Below, piece after piece: positions 16,537 through 25,425 of a stretch of 64,000 bases of DNA. The stretch lies in NCBI RefSeq assembly GCF_000246985.2, contig NC_022084.1:2151173-2215172 (forward strand), written 5' to 3'. The stretch's first letter is position 1. Every line of letters begins with the position of its first letter. The DNA comes from Thermococcus litoralis DSM 5473. Its GTDB lineage: Archaea; Methanobacteriota_B; Thermococci; Thermococcales; Thermococcaceae. The notes under the pieces were generated by a model. The model was not told where the DNA came from and made no database searches. It saw only the letters and a list, made by a program, of their open reading frames with translations. Made by a program: the position numbers and the translations under genes.

Positions 16537-17652
16537 ATGGAGCTCTTTTTAATAGGTCTCGGGGTTATAATGGGCATTCTAACCTCTTACACTGATATAA
16601 AAACTGGATTTATAGAAGATAAGCACGTTTTTCCAATTGCCGGGATTGGGATTCTTTATTATCTCTACTATGGGATTGCCATAAAGCATGACGTTTTCTA
16701 CGCATTCTCCGGATTAATAGGACTCGCCATCGGATTTTTGTTGGGTTATCTGCTCTATCTCATGGGAGGCTGGGCAAGTGGGGACGTTGTTATCTTAATG
16801 GGCTACTCAGCTCTCTTTCCATACGCATCAAGCTATGCAAAGATAGTTCCTCCTTATGCGATAAGATACCCCCTGCACGGCATAACCCTCTTATTTAACA
16901 GCATACTTGCTGTGTTCCCCTTCATTTTCTTTTATTCTCTCGCAGTGTTAGTAATAAGGAGAAAAACTGCCCAATTAAAGGGGATTTTCATCGATAAATG
17001 GCTCAAGCCCTTTGAGCTTGCCCTCTGGATATCCGCGGCTTTTGTGATTCTCAGAATTGTCGGGAAAGCTATTCCTCCTCAATTTGGGGTTTTAATATGG
17101 GCAATAGCGATAGTTATCTTAGCAAAACTGCAAAAGGTTGGAGATGTCGTTGGGTTAATGCTTTTTGCTTATGGTGCATTTAAAACGCCGGAAATCGTCT
17201 ACAGCTATTTGAAACTTGCCGCAACATTTTATACCTTTAAGGTGTTCTTTTCCCTTGTAAAGGTTTTAAGGGAGGAAGTATTGACAAAAAAAGTTTCTGC
17301 TAATGAGCTTAAGGAATGGGACATCCTCGGCGAGTGGATATATGAAAAGGACGGCAAAATCTACAGAGACAGAGAAAGTTCTTTTGACAAGGTTATTAGG
17401 GCTTTGAAAACTCTTAACCTAAATGCGCTGAGAGTTGAATACGACAAACTAATCGCCTCACCAACGGCTGAAGGGCTCAGAAAAGAGGACATAGAGACCC
17501 TCAAAGCTCTTGTGAACGAAGGAAAGTTGGAAGATGAATTTGTTGTAAGGAATGCGATGCCCTTTGCACCGGCCTTATTTTTGGGCTTCTTAATATCGGT
17601 GTTTTACGGCGACTTATTCTGGTGGCTCGTGCTAAAAAGCTCAGGGCTTTAA
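16537..17652 (+). CDS. A24-family prepilin peptidase (EppA-like)
   Basis: This 371-residue membrane protein has the two aspartates of A24 peptidases: SYTDIKTGFIEDK at about residues 17-29 and a GXGD-like WASGDVVILMGY near residue 80. Further helices and a cytoplasmic region (residues about 240-330) follow, then a last helix. The C-terminal half is longer than in bacterial PilD or archaeal FlaK. Position directly after a class III pilin suggests it cleaves QXSXE-type precursors as EppA does; that is inference. A C/D box sRNA lies just downstream. Confidence 0.8.
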   Translation: MELFLIGLGVIMGILTSYTDIKTGFIEDKHVFPIAGIGILYYLYYGIAIKHDVFYAFSGLIGLAIGFLLGYLLYLMGGWASGDVVILMGYSALFPYASSYAKIVPPYAIRYPLHGITLLFNSILAVFPFIFFYSLAVLVIRRKTAQLKGIFIDKWLKPFELALWISAAFVILRIVGKAIPPQFGVLIWAIAIVILAKLQKVGDVVGLMLFAYGAFKTPEIVYSYLKLAATFYTFKVFFSLVKVLREEVLTKKVSANELKEWDILGEWIYEKDGKIYRDRESSFDKVIRALKTLNLNALRVEYDKLIASPTAEGLRKEDIETLKALVNEGKLEDEFVVRNAMPFAPALFLGFLISVFYGDLFWWLVLKSSGL

Positions 17653-17685
17653 ACTTTAAAAACCTTGCAGAATTTAATATAGAAA

Positions 17686-17741
17686 AGGGATGATGAGCTT
17701 TTGCTTTGCTGATTGTGATGAACACGCCCTTCTCTGACCTA
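17686..17741 (+). ncRNA. C/D box sRNA (candidate, all boxes consensus)
   Basis: Box C ATGATGA (17690-17696), a 12-base guide GCTTTTGCTTTG, D' CTGA (17709-17712), a two-base spacer, C' GTGATGA (17715-17721), a 12-base guide ACACGCCCTTCT and D CTGA (17734-17737) match the archaeal consensus exactly. GG/CC can form the closing stem. By the fifth-base rule both guides would direct methylation of a G, in CAAAGCAAAAGC and in AGAAGGGCGUGU. I cannot place these targets in rRNA or tRNA from memory. The RNA fills the gap between two convergent genes and touches the stop of the minus-strand HAD gene. Confidence 0.85.
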
Positions 17742-18368
17742 CCCTTTTTCTTTTAGAATTTTCCCAATGATTTCCTTTACTTCATATAGGTTTCTCGCAA
17801 GGTAGTCCCCTTCAACGCCCTCATGGGGGTTAATTGCTATGCTCACATCCGCAACTTTGAACATCGCTATATCGTTATGCCCATCACCTACAGCTATGGT
17901 CAGCTTCGGCTTGAGCTTTTTTTTAAGCTCGAGCAATATATCCCCCTTGTTTCTGAAGTCTACCCATGGAAGAACTTCTCCGGTTATCTTGCCTTTTTCG
18001 TCAAAGACAAGCTCGTTTGCATACACAAAATCAGCCTTAAGTTCCCTTCCGACCCTCTCAGCAAGGCATTTAAGGCCACCACTAATTATTGCAATTTTAA
18101 AGTTCCTCTCTCTCAAGAATTGAAAAAGCTCTTCCACACCTTCAAAATACTCAACTGAATTTGCCCATTCCATAACCTCATCTTTTGTCCTCCCTTTCCA
18201 GAGGGAAGCATCCAACTTTGCCCATGTTGCATAGTCAAACTCCCCAGCAAAGAACATTTCTGCGTATTCTTTCCCTTTGTCCCACGTACCAAACTTTTTA
18301 TGAAGCTCAACCCAGCTTGATTTGGATTTTACCAAGGTTCCTTCTAAATCAAACGCTATGAGGTACAT
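17739..18368 (-). CDS. HAD-IB family phosphatase (phosphoserine phosphatase-like)
   Basis: This 209-residue protein resembles SerB/ThrH-type HAD phosphatases. Motif I is FDLEGTLV, with Glu in place of the second Asp as also seen in ThrH. Motif II is AIISGG, and motif III/IV is TIAVGDGHNDIAMFKVAD. The helical cap lies between residues 12 and 75. The substrate could be phosphoserine but is not proven. The ATG at 18368 has GGAGGGAATGAG in front; the longer frame to 18386 is less likely. It overlaps the region just after the pcm stop, so it is co-transcribed with pcm. Confidence 0.85.
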   Translation of the reverse strand: MYLIAFDLEGTLVKSKSSWVELHKKFGTWDKGKEYAEMFFAGEFDYATWAKLDASLWKGRTKDEVMEWANSVEYFEGVEELFQFLRERNFKIAIISGGLKCLAERVGRELKADFVYANELVFDEKGKITGEVLPWVDFRNKGDILLELKKKLKPKLTIAVGDGHNDIAMFKVADVSIAINPHEGVEGDYLARNLYEVKEIIGKILKEKG

Positions 18369-18369
18369 C

Positions 18370-19690
<1,321 letters not shown>

Positions 19691-19737
19691 TTTCCTCACC
19701 TTGCAGCTTTGGATGACTTTTCTTTATAAAGATTAGC

Positions 19738-20667
19738 TCAGCTTTCTTTTAATCTAACTAGATACGTTCTTCCCTCTTTAACCCTTTCTATTAAGCCTTT
19801 TTCCTCCATGTCTCTTAACAGCAAGCTGACTTTTGCCTTTGAAAAGCCAAGGCGCTTTACAAGGTCGCTTTGGTAGAGTGGGCCTTCTTTAAGCAGTTCA
19901 AGAACCTTCTCTTCATCTGAGCGAAGGTCAATTAGGGTTTTTTCTTTTCTCTTATAGATAGTTCCAGCAAAAAAGCCGCCTAAAAAGGCTATAAAAATTG
20001 TTGCCAGAAACATCGCTAACGGGAACTGGTTTGTCACCTCTCCCGAAAATCCCACTATAAAATAGAACTCCTCCTCTGGTCTAACGTCTGTCTTTTTCCA
20101 TTCCAAAATCAGTGCATTTCCCGTGCTTTCAACTTTATCCGGGGAGGGAACTACAGGAGATAGAATTGCATAACCCTTGGGAACGTAGAGTCTCGCGTAA
20201 AAATACCCAACCGGCTGGTTAAATTTGACGTAGTATGAAAACTGCTTTTTCCCACTAACCTCTTGGAGCATTCCTTCTGAATAAAAGCTTATTCTTATCT
20301 TTAACCTGCTTCCCGGCGAGACCTCAGGAAATTCAATATAAACGGCATTTATGTCACCCACAATTTTAGAAACACTTATGTTGGCTATTTGAGTTTTGCC
20401 GTTGATCTCAATTATTGCCTCTGGGTTTTCGATTGGGTACTCAGAGTAGAAAGTGTAATAGGAAAGGGGAACGTTTGGAAATAGAACAACCTCGATGGTT
20501 TCTTTGACCTTATAATCCTCCAGAATATCAAAATAAAGGGAGTAACTGTCCAAGTTATATTCGTACTCCTGGGAAACTACAAATTTTGAAGGCAAGAGCA
20601 GGAAAAATAGCATGGCTATTAAAGCTGACTTCCTTCTTGAGGGTTTTTTATTTTTAACAGTGGACAT
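19738..20667 (-). CDS. membrane-anchored protein with cytoplasmic winged helix
   Basis: About 309 residues: a basic N-terminus and signal/anchor helix (IAMLFFLLLPSKFVVSQ), an extracytoplasmic beta-rich domain of about 190 residues, a second membrane helix (LAMFLATIFIAFLGGFFAGTIY), and a C-terminal MarR/ArsR-like winged helix (KVLELLKEGPLYQSDLVKRL, then LLLRDMEEKGLIERV). This layout suggests a one-component membrane sensor whose winged helix could bind DNA; ligand and targets are unknown. The start at 20667 overlaps the upstream gene by 49 bases; a later ATG at 20613 would remove the basic n-region. Confidence 0.7.
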   Translation of the reverse strand: MSTVKNKKPSRRKSALIAMLFFLLLPSKFVVSQEYEYNLDSYSLYFDILEDYKVKETIEVVLFPNVPLSYYTFYSEYPIENPEAIIEINGKTQIANISVSKIVGDINAVYIEFPEVSPGSRLKIRISFYSEGMLQEVSGKKQFSYYVKFNQPVGYFYARLYVPKGYAILSPVVPSPDKVESTGNALILEWKKTDVRPEEEFYFIVGFSGEVTNQFPLAMFLATIFIAFLGGFFAGTIYKRKEKTLIDLRSDEEKVLELLKEGPLYQSDLVKRLGFSKAKVSLLLRDMEEKGLIERVKEGRTYLVRLKES

Positions 20668-22499
20668 ACTTCCATACACTCCTCGCAGTGAATACATTTC
20701 GCTGAATCAACCTCTATCTTTTTTGTATGGGGGTTTATTCTTAAAGCATTTTCTGGACACTTTCCGACACAAACCCCACATCCAACACACTCATATGCCC
20801 TCTTTATTAGGTAGTACGCCCTTATAGCATCTTCTCTGCTCTTTGCCCTAACCTCTTCCTCCGTAAACACTATAGTCTTTACCCTTATGGAGTTTTTATC
20901 TTCGCTTACTTCACCCAATATCGGGGCTACTTCTTTGATTCTTTTCAAGAGTATCTTCGTATTTATTTTGAGAATAAATTCTCCATCTCTCTCTTCAAGC
21001 GAATATCTTATAGGTTCCCATGTCCGTTTTTCCGGAATCTTTACTCCAAGTTCCTTTGCAATGGCCTTTTGCCCTTTAGTTAACCGCCTCCACCTCCAGA
21101 AGCCGTAGGTTATCCATTCCTCTGGCATTCCAAAGCGTTCTTTCCACTTCCTAAGCTCACTCTCCCATTTTTCCCACAGCTGCGGCTTTTCCTCCTTTAG
21201 TGTTTGAATTTCAGCTAGGGAAGAGCTTGGACACATAAAGCAGCCAATTCTGTCCAAACGGTTCTCATAGAGGGGGTTGTATTTCAGCTTGCGGGAGAAT
21301 ATGTAGAGCCACACCTCGAGGGCGTTCCAGTGAAATATTGGAGAGGCTCCAATTTCGTTAGGCACCCATGGATTTTTCCACACTCTGGGCTGCTTGTATC
21401 TCTGCAGGCTCTCGTACTTTCTCTGGCCCACAAACATTAGGACACCATTTGGGTAGTGTTCCTTTATCGTTAAGGTTATTGGGCCCAGCTTTGTAACTTT
21501 GCAACACCATCTATAGTCTCTTCCCGGGGGTGAAAAAACGCTGAGAGAGCTCCAGAATGCATCGCCAGCATCAGCCACGATAAATTTTATGTTTCTTTTC
21601 TCAAGATCCTGCTTAATTTCTCTTACATACTCAAGGGTTTCTGGGAACTCTATTCCAGTGTTGTTGAAAAACACCGTAAAGTTCTCAAATTCCTCAAGGG
21701 CTAAACCCAAAACGGCTAAGCTATCTTTTCCACCGCTGAAGGCAACGGCAATTGGCTTATTTGTATTTTGAGCAGTTGTTCTCATAAACGCTCTGGCTTC
21801 TTTAACTCTCTCCTCTAGCGCCGATTTGTTGGCCTTTATTACCTCTTCCATAGTTGCTTTCTTCCCTTCCCGGTATTGAACCTTTTTTTGGTGCCTTGTT
21901 TTTATCCCGGTACCGCGTTCTTTTTTATCAATCAGCTGTTCGTAATTCTTTTTAGCTATTCCTGTAGCGATGACTTCATCCTCACAGACCACTATAACGT
22001 CGTCTCCAATTCTAATGCTCTCTTCTGCCTCGATAACTCCCACAGGCAAAACGTTTGCACCGTTTTTTATCGGCTCTTTTGCACCCTTGTCAACTATAAC
22101 CCACTTTTTCATATTTTTTCCAAAGCGCTTCCATAAGGCTATGGCACCTTCAATCTTCAACCCCGGCTTCCACTTAAGTTCAAGCGGGTCAAAGCGAAGC
22201 CACCCAAAAACGTAGCCGTCTACAATTATCTCATATACATCGTCTTCCCCAGGGGTTTTGTTCAAAAGGACTACCTTGCCGTCAAGTATCTCCCCTACAT
22301 CAACACCATAATGGGCTTTAAACTCTCTCTTAATAAACTCTAAATCCTTTTCAAAAGCAAGTCTCACGTCTGCAGGGGGAGTTAAGTCTACCCTAAATCC
22401 CTCACCATGTATATCGCACTTCTCACTTATTAACGGGACATTACATTCCTCGCACCAGTGAATGTGGGCTTTCCCTAAAAATACTGGCCCTTTTCTCAT
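20619..22499 (-). CDS. PP-loop (PAPS reductase-like) protein with zinc, PUA-like and 2x[4Fe-4S] domains
   Basis: This 626-residue cytoplasmic protein starts with a zinc motif (HWCEECNVPLISEKCDIHG). A PUA-like RNA-binding domain follows near residues 140-190 (WVIVDKGAKEPIKNGANVLP). The PP-loop ATP pyrophosphatase core carries AVAFSGGKDSLAVLGL and DYRWCCKVTKLGP. It ends with two ferredoxin clusters (CVGCGVCVGKCPENA and CIHCEECMEVCP). This domain string is known from archaeal 'phosphoadenosine phosphosulfate reductase family' proteins. The PUA and PP-loop domains argue for thiolation or another RNA modification rather than sulfate reduction, which is inference. The ATG follows GGTGAGATA. Confidence 0.85.
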   Translation of the reverse strand: MRKGPVFLGKAHIHWCEECNVPLISEKCDIHGEGFRVDLTPPADVRLAFEKDLEFIKREFKAHYGVDVGEILDGKVVLLNKTPGEDDVYEIIVDGYVFGWLRFDPLELKWKPGLKIEGAIALWKRFGKNMKKWVIVDKGAKEPIKNGANVLPVGVIEAEESIRIGDDVIVVCEDEVIATGIAKKNYEQLIDKKERGTGIKTRHQKKVQYREGKKATMEEVIKANKSALEERVKEARAFMRTTAQNTNKPIAVAFSGGKDSLAVLGLALEEFENFTVFFNNTGIEFPETLEYVREIKQDLEKRNIKFIVADAGDAFWSSLSVFSPPGRDYRWCCKVTKLGPITLTIKEHYPNGVLMFVGQRKYESLQRYKQPRVWKNPWVPNEIGASPIFHWNALEVWLYIFSRKLKYNPLYENRLDRIGCFMCPSSSLAEIQTLKEEKPQLWEKWESELRKWKERFGMPEEWITYGFWRWRRLTKGQKAIAKELGVKIPEKRTWEPIRYSLEERDGEFILKINTKILLKRIKEVAPILGEVSEDKNSIRVKTIVFTEEEVRAKSREDAIRAYYLIKRAYECVGCGVCVGKCPENALRINPHTKKIEVDSAKCIHCEECMEVCPLLKIKNPQEGSQL

Positions 22500-22549
22500 T
22501 ATCTCACCTAAGGGAGAAAAACTAGCTGGGTTTATAACTGCTTTGGTTG

Positions 22550-23833
22550 TTATAGAACTTCAATTGCGAGAACACTTTTTCCAAATTCTTCAACTCTAAA
22601 AGTTCGACCGGTAGATTCCAATGAATAGATAATTTCATTTTTGCTTGGAAACTTGATAAATTCTTTAGTTAATTTTTCAAAGAACTCCCAAGCTTCAATT
22701 CCAGGATAATTCTCTCTAAAAGGTTCAACTATTATAAGTTTTCCTCCTTCACCCAAAGCATTAACAGCACTGCTTATGACATGTTGAATATTTGGGATAT
22801 ATTCTAAGAGAAAACTCACTATTACTACATCATACTCTCCTTTCGGCTTAACTTTTTGAACATCAATCTCTTTTAGTGTCACCCAGTCTAACCCATTTCT
22901 TTTTACTCGTCTTTTTGCGATATTCAGAAGATTATGGGAAAAATCGACTCCTGTATATACTCCCTCATAACCAACAATTTTTCCAATCTCTTCTGGAGAT
23001 ACAGAGCCACATCCAAGATCTAGAACCCTTTTACCCCGGGTAATCCCACCAACCTCTTTGATAATTGTTCGGTAAATTCTTGTCAAGTGACTGTTGAGGC
23101 GCATATCCCAAAACTCTGCATTCTTGTCAAAGTCCATAAGACTTATTGGAGAGTTGGAATTTAAGGAGACTTCTACAAATTCAAGCATTCTGTCAAATAT
23201 AGGGATTACATCGAGAGTGAGATACGATATGGATCCTATGTCTAATTCTAGTTTGTAATTTATACTCCTCCCCCAGATTCTATTAAATGCGGTTTCTGCA
23301 AACCCAAGTGTTGTGTAAGTCTCTAGCATTGTTTTGAGTAAAACTTTATTTCTAACAGGAATGTCCACCAGGGCGTCTGCATAATGCTTTTTTTCATTTA
23401 TTGCATGAAATACTCCATACTCCAAACCAAGTTTGAGTAAATTAAGCAGTGCTAAGTTCACGGCAAAAGATAGCGTTGTATCAAGGACACGAACTAGGGT
23501 CTTTACACCATTTTTTTGAAAAAGAAGTTTCTCTTTCACATTTTGAGATTCCAAAAAATCCAAAAAACTCTTTCCCTCCTCAGATAAGCGATAATACTTA
23601 AATCCTTCTCCCTCAACAATGTCAACTAACCCTAAGTCCACAAGTGATTTATCATCTTGATGTATAGATGCTGTTCCTAAGAGCATGTCTTTGACCTCTT
23701 GTATGCTTAAATTTGTAGCTTTGGCTATTTCTGAAAGATAAGCTGGCGAGGGATATGTTCGAGCTAGATATCTAAGAAGCCTTAGTTTGTTCTTCCCAAC
23801 ATAACGGAGAGTATTTAGAAAATTCGTATTCAT
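22550..23833 (-). CDS. class I methyltransferase with N-terminal helix-turn-helix domain
   Basis: This 427-residue protein has an N-terminal winged helix (LRLLRYLARTYPSPAYLSEI, then LGLVDIVEGEGFKYYRLSEEG). A central helical dimerisation-like region follows, similar to O-methyltransferases of the COMT type. The C-terminal SAM-binding domain has motif I VLDLGCGSVSPEE, DFSHNLLNIAKRR and EYDVVIVSFLLEY. The substrate is unknown. The ATG at 23833 was chosen because GGAGGGTGTC lies upstream. The coding region is clearly more AT-rich than its neighbours and lies beside mobile-element remains, so recent acquisition is possible. Confidence 0.75.
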   Translation of the reverse strand: MNTNFLNTLRYVGKNKLRLLRYLARTYPSPAYLSEIAKATNLSIQEVKDMLLGTASIHQDDKSLVDLGLVDIVEGEGFKYYRLSEEGKSFLDFLESQNVKEKLLFQKNGVKTLVRVLDTTLSFAVNLALLNLLKLGLEYGVFHAINEKKHYADALVDIPVRNKVLLKTMLETYTTLGFAETAFNRIWGRSINYKLELDIGSISYLTLDVIPIFDRMLEFVEVSLNSNSPISLMDFDKNAEFWDMRLNSHLTRIYRTIIKEVGGITRGKRVLDLGCGSVSPEEIGKIVGYEGVYTGVDFSHNLLNIAKRRVKRNGLDWVTLKEIDVQKVKPKGEYDVVIVSFLLEYIPNIQHVISSAVNALGEGGKLIIVEPFRENYPGIEAWEFFEKLTKEFIKFPSKNEIIYSLESTGRTFRVEEFGKSVLAIEVL

Positions 23834-24043
23834 GAAATGACACCCTCCAGTCTCCAACTATAAACCCTAATGTATTCCTAAGTTAGAAGAATATTAAAAG
23901 TTTTTTGTGTAGGTACCCCCTTATCAGGACAACATTCTCTGAAGCCATCTGGTAGCATCGCCTTAGATTTATCAAACCAAGAAACTCGCTTTATCTCCTT
24001 CTCCACTTTCTTGAATCAAAAGGTTAAATTTTTCTTTTGAAAG

Positions 24044-24075
24044 CCTCGCCCTTCAGGGGCGGGGAGGAGGTCAGA
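24044..24075 (+). repeat. TnpB/IS605-type right-end hairpin (remnant or solo element end)
   Basis: CCTCGCCC, TTCAG and GGGCGGGGAGG form a strong hairpin, followed by AGGTCAG. From memory, a hairpin of this form ending GGGAGGAGGTCAG marks the 3' end of archaeal tnpB-carrying IS200/IS605-type elements, where it forms part of the guide RNA. No tnpB reading frame lies within the 200 bases to the left. ATCAGGA at about 23923-23930 and its complement at about 24103-24109 may be further relics. The stretch 23834-24118 holds no other gene that I can see. Confidence 0.45.
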
Positions 24076-24128
24076 TATTAAAACGCAACACCCAACGGCT
24101 TATCCTGATAGCGGCACGTTAAAAACCA

Positions 24129-24997
24129 GGGCGTGTTTAGTTTCACCCCCTGTTATTTAAACAGTATTTGACTCTGAGGAGGATTTTCAGACCATAACAC
24201 ATTACCCCAAGCAGGATTCGGGTTACAGTAGTCTTTTTCAGAAAACAGGGGATTCTACTGCCAAACCAAGTTGTAAACGCACCCCAGAACCCCTCATGAG
24301 GATTCCTATGCCCGTACTCTTCTTCAGAAAACACTCTGTCTCTCTTCTTACTACCAAAACCACCTGGAGGGTTCTTAGTCTTCTTAACAATCGGCCGATA
24401 ACCCTTTTCCACCACAGTGTTCAGAACTTTCTTTGAATCATAAGCCCCATCAGCATAAAAATTCCCAGAACCCTCCGGCAGGAGTTCAATCAGCTCGTTC
24501 TCAGAAGTCGTGATCTTCACAGCAACCGGATACAGTAAACCCGGCAGGATTCTCGTTATTGCCTGAACTTCTATTCTGTCCTTTTTTTATTTGTGATAAT
24601 GGTTGAGTCTGCTTGAGTGCTGGCGTAGGGTAATTTCTGGAGTTTTTTCAGGAGGTGGTTTGTCAGTTCTTCGAGGTTCAGCTTTTTCTCCCAGTTGTGG
24701 AGGGTTGAGTAGTGAATGTTTGCTCCGAAGAATTTTCTGCCGTAGTGCTGGGCGTCTCTGAGAGGTAGGTTGTAGTATTGTTTAAAGAGGAGTATTGCCA
24801 GTATTGTTTTTACTGGGAATTTTTTGGATTTTGGTAGGTTCTTCAGCTTTCCTTCTGATTCGAAGTCTGCTAAAACGTCAAGAATTGCGAATGCCACGCT
24901 TTCAGGGTCTTTGAGTCTGTGATCCCATCTGGGGATCACGACAACCACCTGAAAGAATTCAGCAAAAACCCTAATAAAGGTTACTATAAACACGCCC
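24129..24997. mobile_element. 869-bp insertion sequence with 11-bp inverted repeats and 10-bp target duplication
   Basis: GGGCGTGTTTA at 24129-24139 is repeated inverted at 24987-24997. The flanks TTAAAAACCA at 24119-24128 and 24998-25007 are an exact 10-base direct repeat, the expected target-site duplication. Inside lies one DDE transposase on the minus strand that nearly fills the element. The long duplication fits IS4-like rather than most IS5 elements; the exact family is not settled. The insertion lies just upstream of the tRNA-Lys promoter. Intact ends and an exact duplication suggest a recent insertion. Confidence 0.85.
24143..24939 (-). CDS. DDE transposase in two frames, joined by a possible -1 frameshift
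   Basis: The first frame, from GTG at 24939 (CAGGTGG upstream), carries an N-terminal helical domain and the first catalytic Asp (ASTQADSTIIT); it stops at 24571. The second frame carries the second Asp (FYADGAYDSKKVL) and Glu (NPHEGFWGAFTTW). A -1 shift on the A7 run complementary to 24582-24588 joins them as ITNKKKDRIEVQAITRI, giving about 265 residues. The junction looks like a programmed slippery site (A AAA AAG), as known for several IS families. A one-base loss from the run would look the same. The protein catalyses cut-and-paste of the surrounding element. Confidence 0.75.
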
Positions 24998-25045
24998 TTA
25001 AAAACCAAAAAATTTATAAGAGCATTGTAATCCCTAACTTATCGA

Positions 25046-25123
25046 GGGCCGGTAGCTCAGCCTGGTTAGAGCACCGGGCTTTTAACCCGGTGGTCGCGGG
25101 TTCAAATCCCGTCCGGCCCGCCA
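25046..25123 (+). tRNA. tRNA-Lys (TTT anticodon)
   Basis: A complete cloverleaf can be drawn: acceptor stem GGGCCGG/CCGGCCC, D arm GCTC...GAGC, anticodon stem CCGGG/CCCGG with loop CTTTTAA (anticodon TTT, lysine), and T arm with TTCAAAT. Discriminator G is followed by an encoded CCA at 25121-25123. There is no intron. The TATA-like AATTTATAAG at about 25010-25019 is correctly placed for its promoter and lies only a few bases from the insertion sequence's right target duplication. Confidence 0.97.
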
Positions 25124-25191
25124 CTTAACAACTTTTCTAGGAATCGAAAGAGCTTAAAGTTCTGAATGCCAATTATCTTACGGGTGATAGC

Positions 25192-25425
25192 ATGGATGTT
25201 TTTGAGCTGGCTAAAAAATATCATGTTGAACTGGGCATAAAAGAACCAAGTTTTGCCACGATGGCAGCGGAGCTTTTCGGAGACTTGGGATTGAGCATAA
25301 TGAACCACCTGAAAGAGGAGGGATACACTTTAAAGGGCACAAGGTTCCTGGACTATGAGAAGAGCCTTGTGCTGGAAATAGTAAAAGAAAACAAGAGCTA
25401 CGAAATCCTCTTGAGAAAGCTTTAA
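25192..25425 (+). CDS. small hypothetical protein
   Basis: This 77-residue soluble protein is mostly helical: VFELAKKYHVELGIKEPSF, then LFGDLGLSIMNHLKEEGY and a final LVLEIVKENKSYEILLRKL. I do not recognise a family. The ATG at 25192 follows GGGTGATAGC, a typical ribosome binding site. It starts about 70 bases after the tRNA-Lys and its stop codon overlaps the convergent DUF4139 gene by four bases. Codon use matches the core genome. Confidence 0.65.
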   Translation: MDVFELAKKYHVELGIKEPSFATMAAELFGDLGLSIMNHLKEEGYTLKGTRFLDYEKSLVLEIVKENKSYEILLRKL

